Assembly: GCF_000521485.1 (NCBI RefSeq)
Contig: NZ_BAVS01000003.1
Span: forward strand, 96,040-160,039
Source: Gracilibacillus boraciitolerans JCM 21714
Lineage (GTDB): Bacteria > Bacillota > Bacilli > Bacillales > Amphibacillaceae
Direction of reading: 5' to 3'
Length of the DNA: 64,000 nt
Part shown: positions 8,842 to 18,923 of the stretch, piece by piece
How the letters are laid out: each line of letters opens with the position of its first letter
Position numbering within the stretch: the stretch's first letter is position 1
Notes under the pieces: model-generated
The model's database searches: none
What the model was told of the DNA's origin: nothing
The model's input: only the letters and a program-made list of their open reading frames with translations
Position numbers and translations under genes: made by a program

Positions 8842-10569
8842 ATGCGAATTATTATTAACTATGCAGATACCTATCGAAAATCAGTGATGATTGCTTTATT
8901 GTTAATGATCGTGGAACTAATAGTGGAGATAATTCAGCCTGTTATCATGGCTAAATTAATAGATGACGGCATTATTGCAGAAGATATGTCGATCATTTAT
9001 TTGTATGGTGCGATTCTCTTAGGTATTACTATATTAGCCTTTGCGGCGGGTATTGTAAGCTCGTTCTTTGCAGCAGAAGTAAGCCAGGGAGTTGGACATG
9101 ATTTGCGTCAGGATATGTTTCGTAATATTCAAATGTTTTCGGCAATGAAGATTCAACAATTTGCAACCTCGACATTGCTGACCAGGATGACAAATGATGT
9201 TACTCAGGTTCAAAATCTGTTATTTGCCTTTATGCGGATTATGTTGCGCGCTCCGCTATTTATTATCTTTGGCGTTATTATGTCGTTTACTTTAAACGTT
9301 TCGTTAGCTATGATTCTGTTAGCTACCATTCCTGTGTTGATGGTGGTGATGTTTTGGCTATTAATAAGAGGCATGAAGTTATTTCGACAAGTTCAGGAAC
9401 GAATTGATCGGATCAACAAAGTGATTAGAGAAAACCTATTAGCTATTAAACTTGTAAAAGCCTTTGACCGTATCCGATTTGAAAACAAACGATTCTCCCG
9501 CGTTAACACTAGTCTTAAGGATAAAAATAAACAGGCTTTATGGGTGATGGAGTTGGTAATGCCGGTTGTTATGCTGATCATGAATATAGCATTGATTGGG
9601 TTACTATGGTTTGGTTTTATTGAATTAGAAACGGGTACCGCTCAAGCGGGTGAAGTTGTTGCCATTATTAATTATGCGACAAGAATGTTAGCCTCTTTAG
9701 GCGTTTTTTCCTTCTTATTAATGAGTCTTTCGCGAGGCAGAGCTTCAGCGAAACGAATTCAGGATGTGTTAGAACAGTCTGTAGATGACGAGGTGGACAT
9801 CCAGCAAGATAGGGGGGGAATGGTAAAAGGTGATGTCCAATTTAAACAAGTCTCTTTCCATTATCCTCAGACAAAACACAAAGTATTAGAGAATATAAAT
9901 TTTCAAGTGAAATCAGGTGAAAAGATAGGTATTTTAGGTGAAACAGGATCTGGAAAGACGACACTGTTACATCTCATACCCTATTTATATCATCCTAGTG
10001 CAGGGAATATCTATATAGATGGCTCTAAAATAGAGGAAGTAGGTAATAAAATTCGACGTGATGTAACACTGGTTCCTCAAGAGGGATTCCTGTTTTCTGG
10101 CACGATCAAAGATAATATCACATGGGGGGGGAATGAACATCTATCAATCGAACAAGCGGAGCAAGTGGCGAAAGAGGCCCAACTGCATGAATTTATTATG
10201 ACATTACCGAATAAATATCAAACCATAATTGGCCAAAGAGGAGTCAATTTATCCGGTGGACAAAAACAGCGATTATCGATTGCAAGAGCGTTAGCGGATG
10301 ATCCGAAAATCCTATTATTAGATGATAGTACCAGTGCACTTGATGCCACAACAGAAATGCGTGTGCTAGAAGCAATTAACAGGAGGGAATGCACCACCTT
10401 TATTGTGTCCCAAAAAATAAGTACCGTATTGGATGCGGATCAGATCATTGTATTGGAAAAGGGTCGTATAGTCGGTATAGGCAAACATGATCAATTGGTG
10501 CGATCAAATCTACTTTATCAAAAAATGTGGCAATCGCAGCAAAAGGAAGAGGTGATACTTGATGCGTGA
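8842..10569 (+). CDS. ABC exporter half-transporter, YheI-like
   Basis: Membrane-spanning half of a heterodimeric multidrug-type exporter. Residues 1-300 form six hydrophobic helices with the coupling segment LLTRMTNDVTQVQ; the ATPase domain follows with Walker A GETGSGKTT, signature LSGGQKQR, Walker B ILLLDDSTSALD and the unusual switch IVSQKIST, glutamine replacing the histidine. The degenerate D-D-S Walker B and this Q are common in one subunit of asymmetric exporters. The ATG at 8842 has GGAGG upstream. Runs of seven and eight G at 9812 and 10124 each seem to add a glycine (DRGGM, TWGGNE). It overlaps the partner gene by 8 bases. The substrate is unknown. Confidence 0.88.
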   Translation: MRIIINYADTYRKSVMIALLLMIVELIVEIIQPVIMAKLIDDGIIAEDMSIIYLYGAILLGITILAFAAGIVSSFFAAEVSQGVGHDLRQDMFRNIQMFSAMKIQQFATSTLLTRMTNDVTQVQNLLFAFMRIMLRAPLFIIFGVIMSFTLNVSLAMILLATIPVLMVVMFWLLIRGMKLFRQVQERIDRINKVIRENLLAIKLVKAFDRIRFENKRFSRVNTSLKDKNKQALWVMELVMPVVMLIMNIALIGLLWFGFIELETGTAQAGEVVAIINYATRMLASLGVFSFLLMSLSRGRASAKRIQDVLEQSVDDEVDIQQDRGGMVKGDVQFKQVSFHYPQTKHKVLENINFQVKSGEKIGILGETGSGKTTLLHLIPYLYHPSAGNIYIDGSKIEEVGNKIRRDVTLVPQEGFLFSGTIKDNITWGGNEHLSIEQAEQVAKEAQLHEFIMTLPNKYQTIIGQRGVNLSGGQKQRLSIARALADDPKILLLDDSTSALDATTEMRVLEAINRRECTTFIVSQKISTVLDADQIIVLEKGRIVGIGKHDQLVRSNLLYQKMWQSQQKEEVILDA

Positions 10570-12385
10570 TAACATAACAGAAGTAAAAGTGCCTCAGCCA
10601 CCATCAAGACACCATTCACCAGTGGGTAAAAAACCAAAAGTGAAAAATCTTCGTGGAACACTTTTGCGAATATGGGGTTATTTGCAGGCTGATAAGGTAA
10701 TGCTGTGGATTGTGTTAGGAATGGTGATCATTAGTTCAGCGTTATCTTTATTAGGACCGTATCTTATTGGTGCAGCAGTAGATGTCATGACAGGCAGACA
10801 ATTTTTCCTTTCTTTTACGACGATTTTAATTATGATAAGTGTGGTATTTATTCTTCACTCCATAACGCTTGCCTTACAAAATTATTGGATGATTAATGTT
10901 TCGCAACATACGGTTTATGCCATGAGAAAGGATTTATTTGAGCATGTTTTACAACTGCCAGTCCTTCGATTTCAACAATCACAAAGCGGGGATTTAATGA
11001 GTCGTCTCACAAATGATATCGAAAATGTTAGTCGTACTCTTAATACTGCTGTCATTCAATTGTCTACAAGTATATTAACATTAATCGGAACGGTAGTAGT
11101 GATGATTTGGTTAAGTCCTGTACTGACATTGCTGACGGTAACGATCGTACCTTTAATGTATTTTGGTATGAAGTGGATTACCAAAAGAACAGGTCATTAT
11201 TTTAAAGAGCAACAGCGAGAGCTTGGTAAAATGACTGGATTCTGGAAGAAACACTATCAGCCATTCCATGGTGAAGCTTTTTCACCAGGAGCACCGCGTT
11301 ATAGAACAATACCGTACACATAATGAACAACTAAAGAAGGTTGGCTATTGGGCTCAGGTTTATTCGGGTTTTATTCCTAAATTAATGAACAGTTTAAATA
11401 ATTTTAGCTTTGCGATTATTGTTGGGGGGGTAGGTGGATGGATCGTCTTATCCACGAATGCTACTTCCATTACTATAGGTGTTTTGGTCGCTTTTACTAC
11501 TTATTCACGACAATTCACAAGACCATTAAATGATTTGGCTAATCAATTTAATACAATTCTGTCAGCAGTAGCTGGGGCAGAGCGGGCATTTGAAGTTATG
11601 GATCAAGAAGAAGAGGAAGTCGATAAAAGCAAAAGAAACGTCAAGCAAGTGAAAGGAGATATTGTTTTTAATAATGTTTCTTTTTCATATAATGAAGAGG
11701 AGCACGTCTTACATCATATATCTTTCCATGTAAAACCAGGTCAATCTGTTGCGCTCGTTGGACCAACTGGTGCAGGGAAGACTACCATTATTTCATTACT
11801 TGCACGTTTTTTCAAGGAAGATGATGGTGATATTTTATTAGATGGCCAGTCGATGAACTTATTATCCAGCAGCAGTATTCGCAGTCACTTAGGAATGGTC
11901 TTGCAGGATTCTTATTTGTTTGAAACGACGATTAGGGAAAATATTCGATATGGTAAATTAGATGCTACCGATCAGGAAGTGGAAGAAATCGCAAAACTTG
12001 CGAATGCTCATTCTTTTATTGAAGATTTACCTGAACAATATGATACATTGATAAAAGGGAATGGCCAAGCATTAGTCAAGGACAACGCCAATTAATTGCA
12101 ATAGCAAGAGCCATGCTTACTAATCCAGCCATATTGATATTAGATGAAGCAACCAGCAGTATTGATACCATAACGGAAATTAAAATTACCGAAGCACTAG
12201 AAACGCTTATGAAGGGGGGGAAGACAAGTTTTGTGATTGCACATCGCTTGAATACGATAAAGAAGGCTGATATCATACTTGTTCTAGATGAAGGAAAAAT
12301 AATTGAAAAAGGTAATCACTCGTCATTGATGAAAGAAAAAGGTTTTTATGCTAATCTTGTGGCAACACAAGCAGGGAATAAGTGA
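10562..12385 (+). CDS. ABC exporter half-transporter, YheH-like partner, several frameshifts
   Basis: Second half of the exporter. It has a proline/lysine-rich N terminus, six membrane segments with [13 protein letters not shown], and an ATPase domain with Walker [10 protein letters not shown], Walker [12 protein letters not shown] and the canonical IAHRLNT, so this is the catalytically complete subunit. The frame is broken by single-base losses near 11241 and 11262 (expected [20 protein letters not shown]) and by loss of one A near 12074, inside the signature ([18 protein letters not shown] expected). Seven-G runs at 11424 and 12214 add glycines (VGGVGG, KGGK). Translation is probably coupled to the upstream subunit. 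Confidence 0.88.
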
Positions 12386-12459
12386 TCGATCATATAGTTT
12401 TTATACGTTTTGAATATACTATCATACAGAATCAGATATACGGCATGGAGGTGGAATTA

Positions 12460-14830
12460 GTGACAGAGGGAAAAAAAGAAAAAGATTGGCCACAAGAGAA
12501 ACAGCGTGTCTTTCGTGTAGTAAAAGAAATAACGAACAAAATATCAAGCTTAAAGTCCCGAGTGAAGCATTTAAAAGATGATGTCATTGATATTAGACGT
12601 GATTTTTGGGAAGATGTCACAGTTAACATAGAAGAAATGGATGATAAATTAGAAACGGAAGCCAGCATCAAACAGCAGGCAGAATTTCTCTCAGAACGTG
12701 AGCGAAGTCATGGCCAAGTAAGTGAGCGTTTGGACATATTGAATCGATTAAGGGAGAAACCGTATTTCGGAAGAATCGATTTTAAAGAAAACAACGAAGA
12801 CACAACAGAACCGATTTATATTGGATTAGCTTCAGTAATGGATGAAAATGATGACAATTTCCTTGTGTATGACTGGCGCGCTCCAATTTCGAGCATGTAT
12901 TATGATTTTCCGCCCGGTCCTGCAAATTATGACACAATTGAAGGGAATATTTCCGGGGGAAATAACATTAAAACGTCAATATATGATCCAAAATGGTGAA
13001 TTAAAGGGAATGTTTGATACAGGCTTAACAATAGGAGATCATTTATTACAATCCGTATTAGGTAATCAAGCAAATACAAAAATGAAAAGTATCGTTTCGA
13101 CCATACAGAGAGAGCAAAATCAAATTATTCGTAATGAGAAGTCAAACGTATTAATTGTTCAAGGCGTTGCTGGGAGTGGTAAGACATCAGCAGCATTGCA
13201 GCGTGTCGCCTATTTATTGTACCGTTACCGTGAAACGTTAACGTCAGAGCAGATTGTACTTTTTTCACCTAATCCGTTATTTAATAGCTATGTGGCGACC
13301 GTTTTACCTGAACTTGGTGAAGATAATATGCAACAAATGACATTTTATCAATATTTACATCGTCAGCTAGATGATAGTTTTCGATTGGAAACCCCATTTG
13401 AACAAATGGAGTTTTTTTTACAAAAGAAAGATGAAAACTATCAAGCAAGGGTAGAAGCGATGCACTATAAAGCTAGTCTCGCTTATAAGGAAGTAATCGA
13501 TCATTTCTTAACAAAGCTAGCTAATAATAGATTGGTGTTTCGGAACATAACATTTAGAGGAGAAACAATCATTCCGAAAGAAACACTAGAAAAATACTTT
13601 TATAAAACAGAGCAGGCTTTACCAATACCTGAGCGTTTAGAAAAGGTTTCGAACTGGATTCTATATCAATTTAAGAAATTAGAACATATGGAACGAGAAA
13701 AAGACTGGGTCTTAGAGGAAAGTGAATTATTAGATAAAGCAGATTATGTAGATGTTCATGATACCTTACAGGAAGAGAATCGTTTTTCGGAGGATACCTT
13801 TGATGACTATGATCGGGAGGAAGAGTTGCTTCGTAAGCGAATCGTAGCATGGAAACTGCGTCCTCTCCGCAAAAAGGTGCAACAGCTTTCGTTTGTAGAT
13901 CCTTTAAAAACATTTCGTTTATTATTTTCAGATATGGAATGGGTCGATGATCAAGAGGATAAATTGCCACCACAATGGCAGGATATTTGTCGGATTACTG
14001 ATGAAAACTTAAAGAACAAATATTTAACATGGGAGGATGCTCCAGCCTATATTTATTATGAAAAAAACATTTTAGGATTTGATGCCCAAAGAACGATCCA
14101 GCATCTTTTTGTCGATGAAGCACAGGATTATACCCCCCCATTTCAGTTTGCCTTTATGAAGAAGATGTTCCCGGTAAGCAGAATGACACTATTGGGCGAT
14201 ATTAATCAGGCAATTTATGCCCATGCATTACGGGAAGAAACGTTATTGTCTGAGAAATGGCAAGAGAAACATGAAAGAATTGTCTTAACCAGAAGCTATC
14301 GTTCGACAGAGCCAATTGTAAATTTTACGAAATCGTTTATGACTAATGGCGATTTAATAGAACCTTTTGAAAGAGCAGGCAACTTACCTGTCTTATTAGA
14401 AGTGGAGCAGCAAGAAATGGCAGACGGAACAATTATAGAACAAATAGAACAATATCAAGAGAATGGACACGAAACAATTGCTTTAATAGGAAAAACAATG
14501 GAAGAATGCCGGTCGATCTATCGTCGACTCCAATCCCGACTGAAACTAGAATTAATGACACAGGAAGCACATACTTTTGGTAAAGGAATTGTCGTGATTC
14601 CTGCCTATCTTGCTAAAGGAATAGAATTTGATGCTGTGATCATCGCCGATGCTTCTGATCAGAACTTTCAGGATACTTTAGAGCGCAACTTATTCTATAC
14701 GGCCTGTACTCGTGCCATGCATGAGCTTTCCTTATTTTCAATTGGCAAACCAAGTCGATTCATACAAACCATACCAAAAAAACAATACACACACTACAAA
14801 ATACATCAAATACTAGTAAACAATGATTAA
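12460..14830 (+). CDS. helD: RNA polymerase recycling motor HelD (UvrD/Rep-like helicase), one frameshift
   Basis: SF1 helicase-like ATPase that in Bacillus binds RNA polymerase and releases it from DNA. The N-terminal 120 residues form the coiled arm typical of HelD (KEITNKISSLKSRVKHLKDDV, SIKQQAEFLSERERSHGQ). YDWRAPISSMYYDF then precedes Walker A GVAGSGKTSAAL and Walker B HLFVDEAQDYTP; motif III/IV is LLGDINQAIY, and motif VI lies in FYTACTRAMHEL. The start is GTG at 12460 with GGAGGTGG upstream. A five-G run near 12955 breaks the frame (NISG-EITLKRQYMIQNG expected), and a seven-C run at 14133 adds a proline (DYTPPF for DYTPF). It follows the exporter genes by 74 bases and may share their transcript. 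Confidence 0.9.
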
Positions 14831-14904
14831 AAAAGCAATTTTCAGGGAATGAGACGAGAGGACAAGTTCTTTGTCCCAGTGAAAGAAAAAAAGGAGGAAT
14901 TACT

Positions 14905-15746
14905 TTGGTGAAAAATCTACAATCAACTACAACGTTAAATAATGGGGGGGTGAAAATGCCTTGGTTTGGCCTGGGTGTGTTTCAAGTAGAAGATGGCGAA
15001 GAAGTTTATAACTCAGTGAAATGGGCTCTTGAACATGGCTATAAAAGTATTGACACTGCTGCTATTTATCAAAATGAAGAAGGTGTAGGAAAAGCTATTA
15101 AAGATTCAATAATTCCTCGAGAAGAACTGTTTATAACATCTAAATTATGGAATGCAGACCAAGCTTATGAGGATGCTATCCAAGCATTTGAGACAAGCTT
15201 AGATAAATTGGGATTAGATTACTTGGATCTCTATCTCATTCACTGGCCAGTGCCAGAGCAAAATAAATATAAAGAAGCATGGAAAGCAATGGAGAAGTTA
15301 TATAAAGATGGTAAAATTCGTGCGATTGGCGTCAGTAACTTTAAAGAACATCACTTAGAAGATTTAATGAAAGATGCTGAAGTAATTCCTACAGTTAACC
15401 AAGTTGAATATCATCCACATCTTCAGCAAATAGACTTACATGAATTCTGCAAACAGCATAATATTCAGCTTGAAGCATGGTCTCCACTAAAACAGGGACA
15501 AGTTTTAACAGATCAAACGTTAGCAGATATTGCAAAACGTCATGAAAAATCGACAGCCAGGTGATTTTACGTTGGGACTTACAACAAGGTATCATAACGA
15601 TTCCAAAGTCAGTTAAAAAGCAACGTATTCAAGATAATGCAGATGTGTTTGATTTTGAATTAACAGAAGAAGAAATGAAGTTAATTGCAAATATGAACAA
15701 GGAAGAACGAATCGGACCAGATCCAGATGCTTTTAATAAACGATAA
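14905..15746 (+). CDS. Aldo/keto reductase, YvgN-like (AKR5G type), one frameshift
   Basis: NADPH-dependent reductase of aldehydes and small dicarbonyls such as methylglyoxal, by similarity to YvgN/YtbE. The catalytic tetrad is visible: Asp in SIDTAAIY, Tyr in the same segment, Lys in TSKLW and His in LIHWP. Cofactor-site segments are VNQVEYHPHL, EAWSPLKQG and IPKSVKKQRI. Loss of one C near 15559 breaks the frame (EKSTA-QVILRWDLQQG expected). A seven-G run at 14944 yields NNGGVKMP instead of NNGVKMP. Two adjacent starts, TTG at 14905 and GTG at 14908, follow AAGGAGG; the first has better spacing. Restored length is about 280 residues, typical. Confidence 0.9.
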
Positions 15747-15763
15747 GGAAAAGGTGATGGAAT

Positions 15764-16273
15764 ATGGACGTAAGATATCCTATTGGAAAATTACAAGTTC
15801 CAGAAAAAGTTACATTAGAAAATATTCAAGAATGGCTAAAAGAAATCGAAACTTACACCATTCGATTGAGAGATACTGTTGACTCATTAAGTGATGCGGA
15901 ATTAAGCAGAACATATCGTGATGGTAGCTGGACAGTTCGCCAACTTGTTCATCACATCGCAGATTCTCAGTTGAACATGTATCAACGTTTGAAGCTGGCT
16001 TTAACAGCTGAGAAACCAACTGTACCAGGTTTTGATCAAGAAAAGTGGGCTATTCAACCAGATACAAAGCTTCCTGTAGAAAGTTCTATTAAAATGCTAG
16101 AAGGTATAAATGAGCGGATCGTTTCTTTAGGGAATAGTTTAACGGAAGAGCAATTAAGTCGAGCTTTTATTCACCAGAATGAAGGTGAAATAACAGTTGC
16201 CAAGAAAGTTGCAAAATTAGCTTGGCATGAAGAGCATCATCTGGCTCATATAAAAATCGCATTATCAGAATAA
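15764..16273 (+). CDS. bstA: DinB-fold putative bacillithiol S-transferase BstA (YfiT-like)
   Basis: Metal-dependent DinB-fold protein of 169 residues that closely matches the YfiT/BstA pattern: MDVRYPIGKLQVP at the N terminus, YRDGSWTVRQLVHHIADSQ containing the first metal histidine, and the C-terminal LAWHEEHHLAHIKIAL carrying the other two. In Bacillus, BstA adds bacillithiol to electrophiles, a detoxification role that would suit the aldehyde reductase directly upstream (17-base gap, probably co-transcribed). The start follows AAAGGTG. The frame is intact. Confidence 0.88.
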   Translation: MDVRYPIGKLQVPEKVTLENIQEWLKEIETYTIRLRDTVDSLSDAELSRTYRDGSWTVRQLVHHIADSQLNMYQRLKLALTAEKPTVPGFDQEKWAIQPDTKLPVESSIKMLEGINERIVSLGNSLTEEQLSRAFIHQNEGEITVAKKVAKLAWHEEHHLAHIKIALSE

Positions 16274-16398
16274 TACAAGATGGATAAAGTAATTACAGAA
16301 GGATTTGCCTGTGAAAAATCAGGCTGAAACACTTGCATTCTCCCTCAGAAATGCTTTATCGTATAGTAGAGATAGAAAATTTCTAGGGGGATTTCGAG

Positions 16399-16638
16399 AT
16401 GGCTTTTGTAATTCTTGAACCATGTCAGTCTGAGAAGTCGGGCGAATGTACAACCGTTTGTCCAGTTGATTGTATTGAAGAAGGTCCAGACCAATTTTAT
16501 ATAGATCCAGATATATGTATTGACTGTGGTGCGTGTAAAGCAGTTTGCCCAGTCGATGCGATCGAAGAAGAATATGATCTAACACCAGATCAGGAAGTAT
16601 ATTTAGAAAAAGCAGAAGCATTCTTCGGCAATAATTAA
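16399..16638 (+). CDS. fer: Ferredoxin, Bacillus 4Fe-4S type
   Basis: Soluble electron carrier of 79 residues. Cysteines occur as CQSEKSGECTTVCPVDC near residues 9-25 and as CIDCGACKAVCP near residues 43-54. The second motif is a complete CxxCxxCxxxCP cluster-binding set; the first is less regular, as in Bacillus ferredoxins that carry one 4Fe-4S cluster. The tail is acidic. AGGGGG lies 8 bases upstream of the ATG. Intact and probably monocistronic, with its own terminator. Confidence 0.88.
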   Translation: MAFVILEPCQSEKSGECTTVCPVDCIEEGPDQFYIDPDICIDCGACKAVCPVDAIEEEYDLTPDQEVYLEKAEAFFGNN

Positions 16639-16676
16639 TAGAGAGACTGAGATAAAAGTGATTTGATTTAAGTAGT

Positions 16677-16732
16677 AGCTGAACGATGATGCGAATTCTC
16701 CGATTAGAATTTGTAATCGTTCGGCTTTTTTG
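16677..16732 (+). terminator. Ferredoxin terminator
   Basis: Long imperfect hairpin: AGCTGAACGAT pairs with ATCGTTCGGCT, and GCGAATTCT with AGAATTTGT, followed by TTTTTT. A similar GATAAAAGT-hairpin-T-tract module precedes the repeat copy at 46552-46810, so the terminator may be part of the repeat unit. Confidence 0.8.
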
Positions 16733-16739
16733 ATTGCAT

Positions 16740-16916
16740 AGCAAGAATATAATGCGACATAACTCTTGTGACAATTTTGAAATGGTTTTACCTGCTAAGC
16801 AGCCGCTCCGGCTGCCCACTTCCCTTTCCGCGGGTTTTCCTCTCAGCTAACTTTGGCAAGCCAAAGTGGATCTTCGAGTAAAAACATCCCGCAGGAGTGA
16901 AAGCGGGCACCTTCGC
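16740..16916. repeat. GC-rich intergenic repeat, copy 2
   Basis: The gene-free stretch 16639-17018 contains the terminator and this repeat. TGCGACATAA, CATTTTGAAATGG, CCGCTCCGGCT, CTTCCCTTTCCGC and CTCAGCTAACTTTGGCAAGC recur in the same order at 46619-46800, and a shorter version is at 27183-27297. An internal CCCGCAGGAGTGAAAGCGGG forms a stem. No coding potential is supported. Confidence 0.75.
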
Positions 16917-17018
16917 TGTTTATTTGCTCTACATTTGTTATAATCAGTATTATTTTGAACTTTTTAAAAGGATGATACCTATAAATCAAGATAGGAAGGT
17001 CCAATTTCTTTTGCTTTA

Positions 17019-17523
17019 TTATGATCGTTGTGAAGCAGGCTGTCGCATGATAGAAGTGTTCTTTACTCTCGATAAGATTAATAATCCGATTATAGCTCCT
17101 GCCACACTGCTGATAAGAAAACCAGGCAAGAATGCAAGTGCACCAACAGAAGTGCCCATTAACAGTTTGGCATATGGAACCGATAATAGTGCACCAATAA
17201 TCCCCCCCGTGCCAATTATTTCCCCCAACACCAGCAAACACCATCTTCTTTGTCCACCGATATAAATATCCTGCTAGAAGTGCACCAATCATCCGCCTGG
17301 AAAAGCTAGCAATGTACCTAACCCCAATAAATTACGTAATAAGCCAATTATAAATGCAATGATAACTGCAGGAATAGGACCAATGTGACAGCGGCCATTA
17401 CATTTACGGCATGTTGGACTGGATAGCTTTCGCGATACCAGTTGGGAACCATAAAAATTGTGAACCAAGTGTTCCAATTGCAATAAAAACAGCCATAGTG
17501 GTTAATAATAGTGTGCGATTCAA
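17019..17523 (-). CDS. thiW: Thiamine-precursor transporter S component ThiW, several frameshifts
   Basis: Membrane substrate-binding subunit (ThiW) of an energy-coupling-factor importer, thought to carry the thiamine precursor hydroxyethylthiazole. A TTG start at 17523 follows AAGGAGGG. Pieces in different frames assemble into LNRTLLLTTMAVFIAIGTLG, TLGPIPAVIIAFIIGLLRNL, GTLLAFPGGMIGALLAGYLY, FAGVGEIIGTGIIGALLSVP and GALAFLPGFLISSVAGAIIG, a complete set of about five membrane helices. Breaks are single-base losses near 17425, 17387 and 17290, and a five-C run at 17222. A seven-C run at 17201 adds a glycine. Family identity is supported by the TPP riboswitch upstream. No thiamine biosynthesis genes follow. 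Confidence 0.82.
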
Positions 17524-17571
17524 CTTTTTCCCTCCTTATTAGTTAGTGTAATCATGACCTGAAGGAAAAAT

Positions 17572-17611
17572 AAAAGCCAGATCCTCCAAAAAAAGGACCT
17601 GGCTATACCAT
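17572..17611 (-). terminator. Riboswitch-controlled terminator upstream of thiW
   Basis: On the minus strand AGCCAGGTCC and GGATCTGGCT pair around a T-rich loop and are followed by a T tract. It lies between the TPP aptamer and the thiW ribosome binding site. Part of it (CAGGTCC) resembles the aptamer strand CTGATCTGG, which allows competing pairing. Off-switch by transcription termination is the likely mode. Confidence 0.8.
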
Positions 17612-17617
17612 CTAAAT

Positions 17618-17730
17618 TAGTTTAGCTACTTCCCTCCGCTGGTATCAGCCAGATCAGGTCCTTAAGAGTTAAAAAGCTTTATCGCGCTTTTCTCTCAGCC
17701 TATACTGATAGGCACCCCCTAGTAGTGATT
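17618..17730 (-). promoter_or_regulatory. TPP riboswitch (THI element)
   Basis: Read on the minus strand, all conserved parts are present: a five-G version of AGGGGTGCC, GGCTGAGA, ACCTGATCTGG and the closing GATACCAGCGGAGGGAAG. The first segment carries one G more than the usual AGGGGTGCC. Binding of thiamine pyrophosphate should favour the adjacent terminator and reduce thiW expression. Stretch 17524-17858 otherwise contains only promoter-like AT-rich sequence. Confidence 0.93.
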
Positions 17731-17858
17731 ACACCTATGAACTTACAGAAAATTTTAACAAAAGGAAAGAAAAAGTCAAGAAGATATTTATTTTGAATTC
17801 AAGATAATATATCGTCTATAATAGTTTTAACAGCTTTTTATAATGGAGGAGGATATGC

Positions 17859-18830
17859 ATGATTCTAAAAGGAATTCATCATGTTTCTGCAATCACAGCA
17901 AATGCCAAAAATAACTATGATTTTTATACAAATACATTAGGAATGCGCTTAGTTAAAAAAACGGTGAACCAGGATGATCCAAGTATGTATCATTTATTTT
18001 ACGCTGATGAACAGGGACGACCTGGAACAGACTTCACTTTTTTTGAAATAGTAAGAGCGGGAAACACGTATCAGGGTAATAACAGCATTTCCTTCACTTC
18101 TTTACGCGTCACAAGTGATCATGCTCTAAAATATTGGGAAAAACGATTGGATGAATATGAAGTTGTTCATCATGGCATAACCGAAACGTTCCATCGTAAA
18201 GTATTGCCTTTTCAAGATCATGAGGGTCAGCGTATCATGCTGGTATCGGATCAATCAAATGAAGGAGTTGCGGCAGGTCTTCCATGGAGCGAAAGCCCAG
18301 TACCACAGGAATATGGCATAACTGGTTTAGGACCAGTAAGATTAACCGTGCCCGAGTTAGCACCAACAGAACGCATTTTAGTTGATGTGTTGGGTTTTCG
18401 TTCAATTGGCAGCTACCCTGCTAATCAACAAGGACAACCAGACATTCAAGTATATCAAACGGGTGAAGGTGGAACGGGTGCTGAGGTTCACATTGAAGAA
18501 CGCGACGATTTGGCAAAGGAACGTCCAGGACGAGGAAGTGTGCACCATGTAGCTTTTCGTGTTGCTGATACTGAGGAACTTGCAAAGTGGCGTGATAAAA
18601 TTAACAAGGAAAGGCTAGCTAACTCAGGGTTAGTAGACCGTTATTACTTTCAATCTCTTTATTTTCGTGAACCAAATGGAATTTTATTTGAACTAGCAAC
18701 AGATGGACCAGGGTTTATTACAGATGAAGATGCAGATCATCTTGGTGAGAAGGTCGCATTGCCTCCATTTTTAGAAAACAGAAGAGAAGAAATCGAATTG
18801 AATTTAGTGCCTCTTCAGACAGATAAATAG
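17859..18830 (+). CDS. Ring-cleaving dioxygenase-like VOC protein (MhqO/YkcA-like)
   Basis: Two-domain vicinal-oxygen-chelate protein of 323 residues. Metal ligands are expected at the histidine of LKGIHHVSAITANAK, at the histidine of GRGSVHHVAFRVAD and at the glutamate of PNGILFELATDGPGF. Relatives MhqO and YkcA in Bacillus are induced by quinones and electrophiles and are thought to break down hydroquinone-type compounds; the real substrate here is unknown. GGAGGAGG lies upstream of the ATG. The frame is intact and the gene is monocistronic. A six-C run directly follows its stop codon. Confidence 0.85.
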   Translation: MILKGIHHVSAITANAKNNYDFYTNTLGMRLVKKTVNQDDPSMYHLFYADEQGRPGTDFTFFEIVRAGNTYQGNNSISFTSLRVTSDHALKYWEKRLDEYEVVHHGITETFHRKVLPFQDHEGQRIMLVSDQSNEGVAAGLPWSESPVPQEYGITGLGPVRLTVPELAPTERILVDVLGFRSIGSYPANQQGQPDIQVYQTGEGGTGAEVHIEERDDLAKERPGRGSVHHVAFRVADTEELAKWRDKINKERLANSGLVDRYYFQSLYFREPNGILFELATDGPGFITDEDADHLGEKVALPPFLENRREEIELNLVPLQTDK

Positions 18831-18923
18831 CAATCCCCCCTGCAAGCATACTAATTAATGGTGACCGGATAATTATCTGTGCTATACTAGGTTCGGTTAG
18901 TATGGAGAGGGGGGGAAATTATA

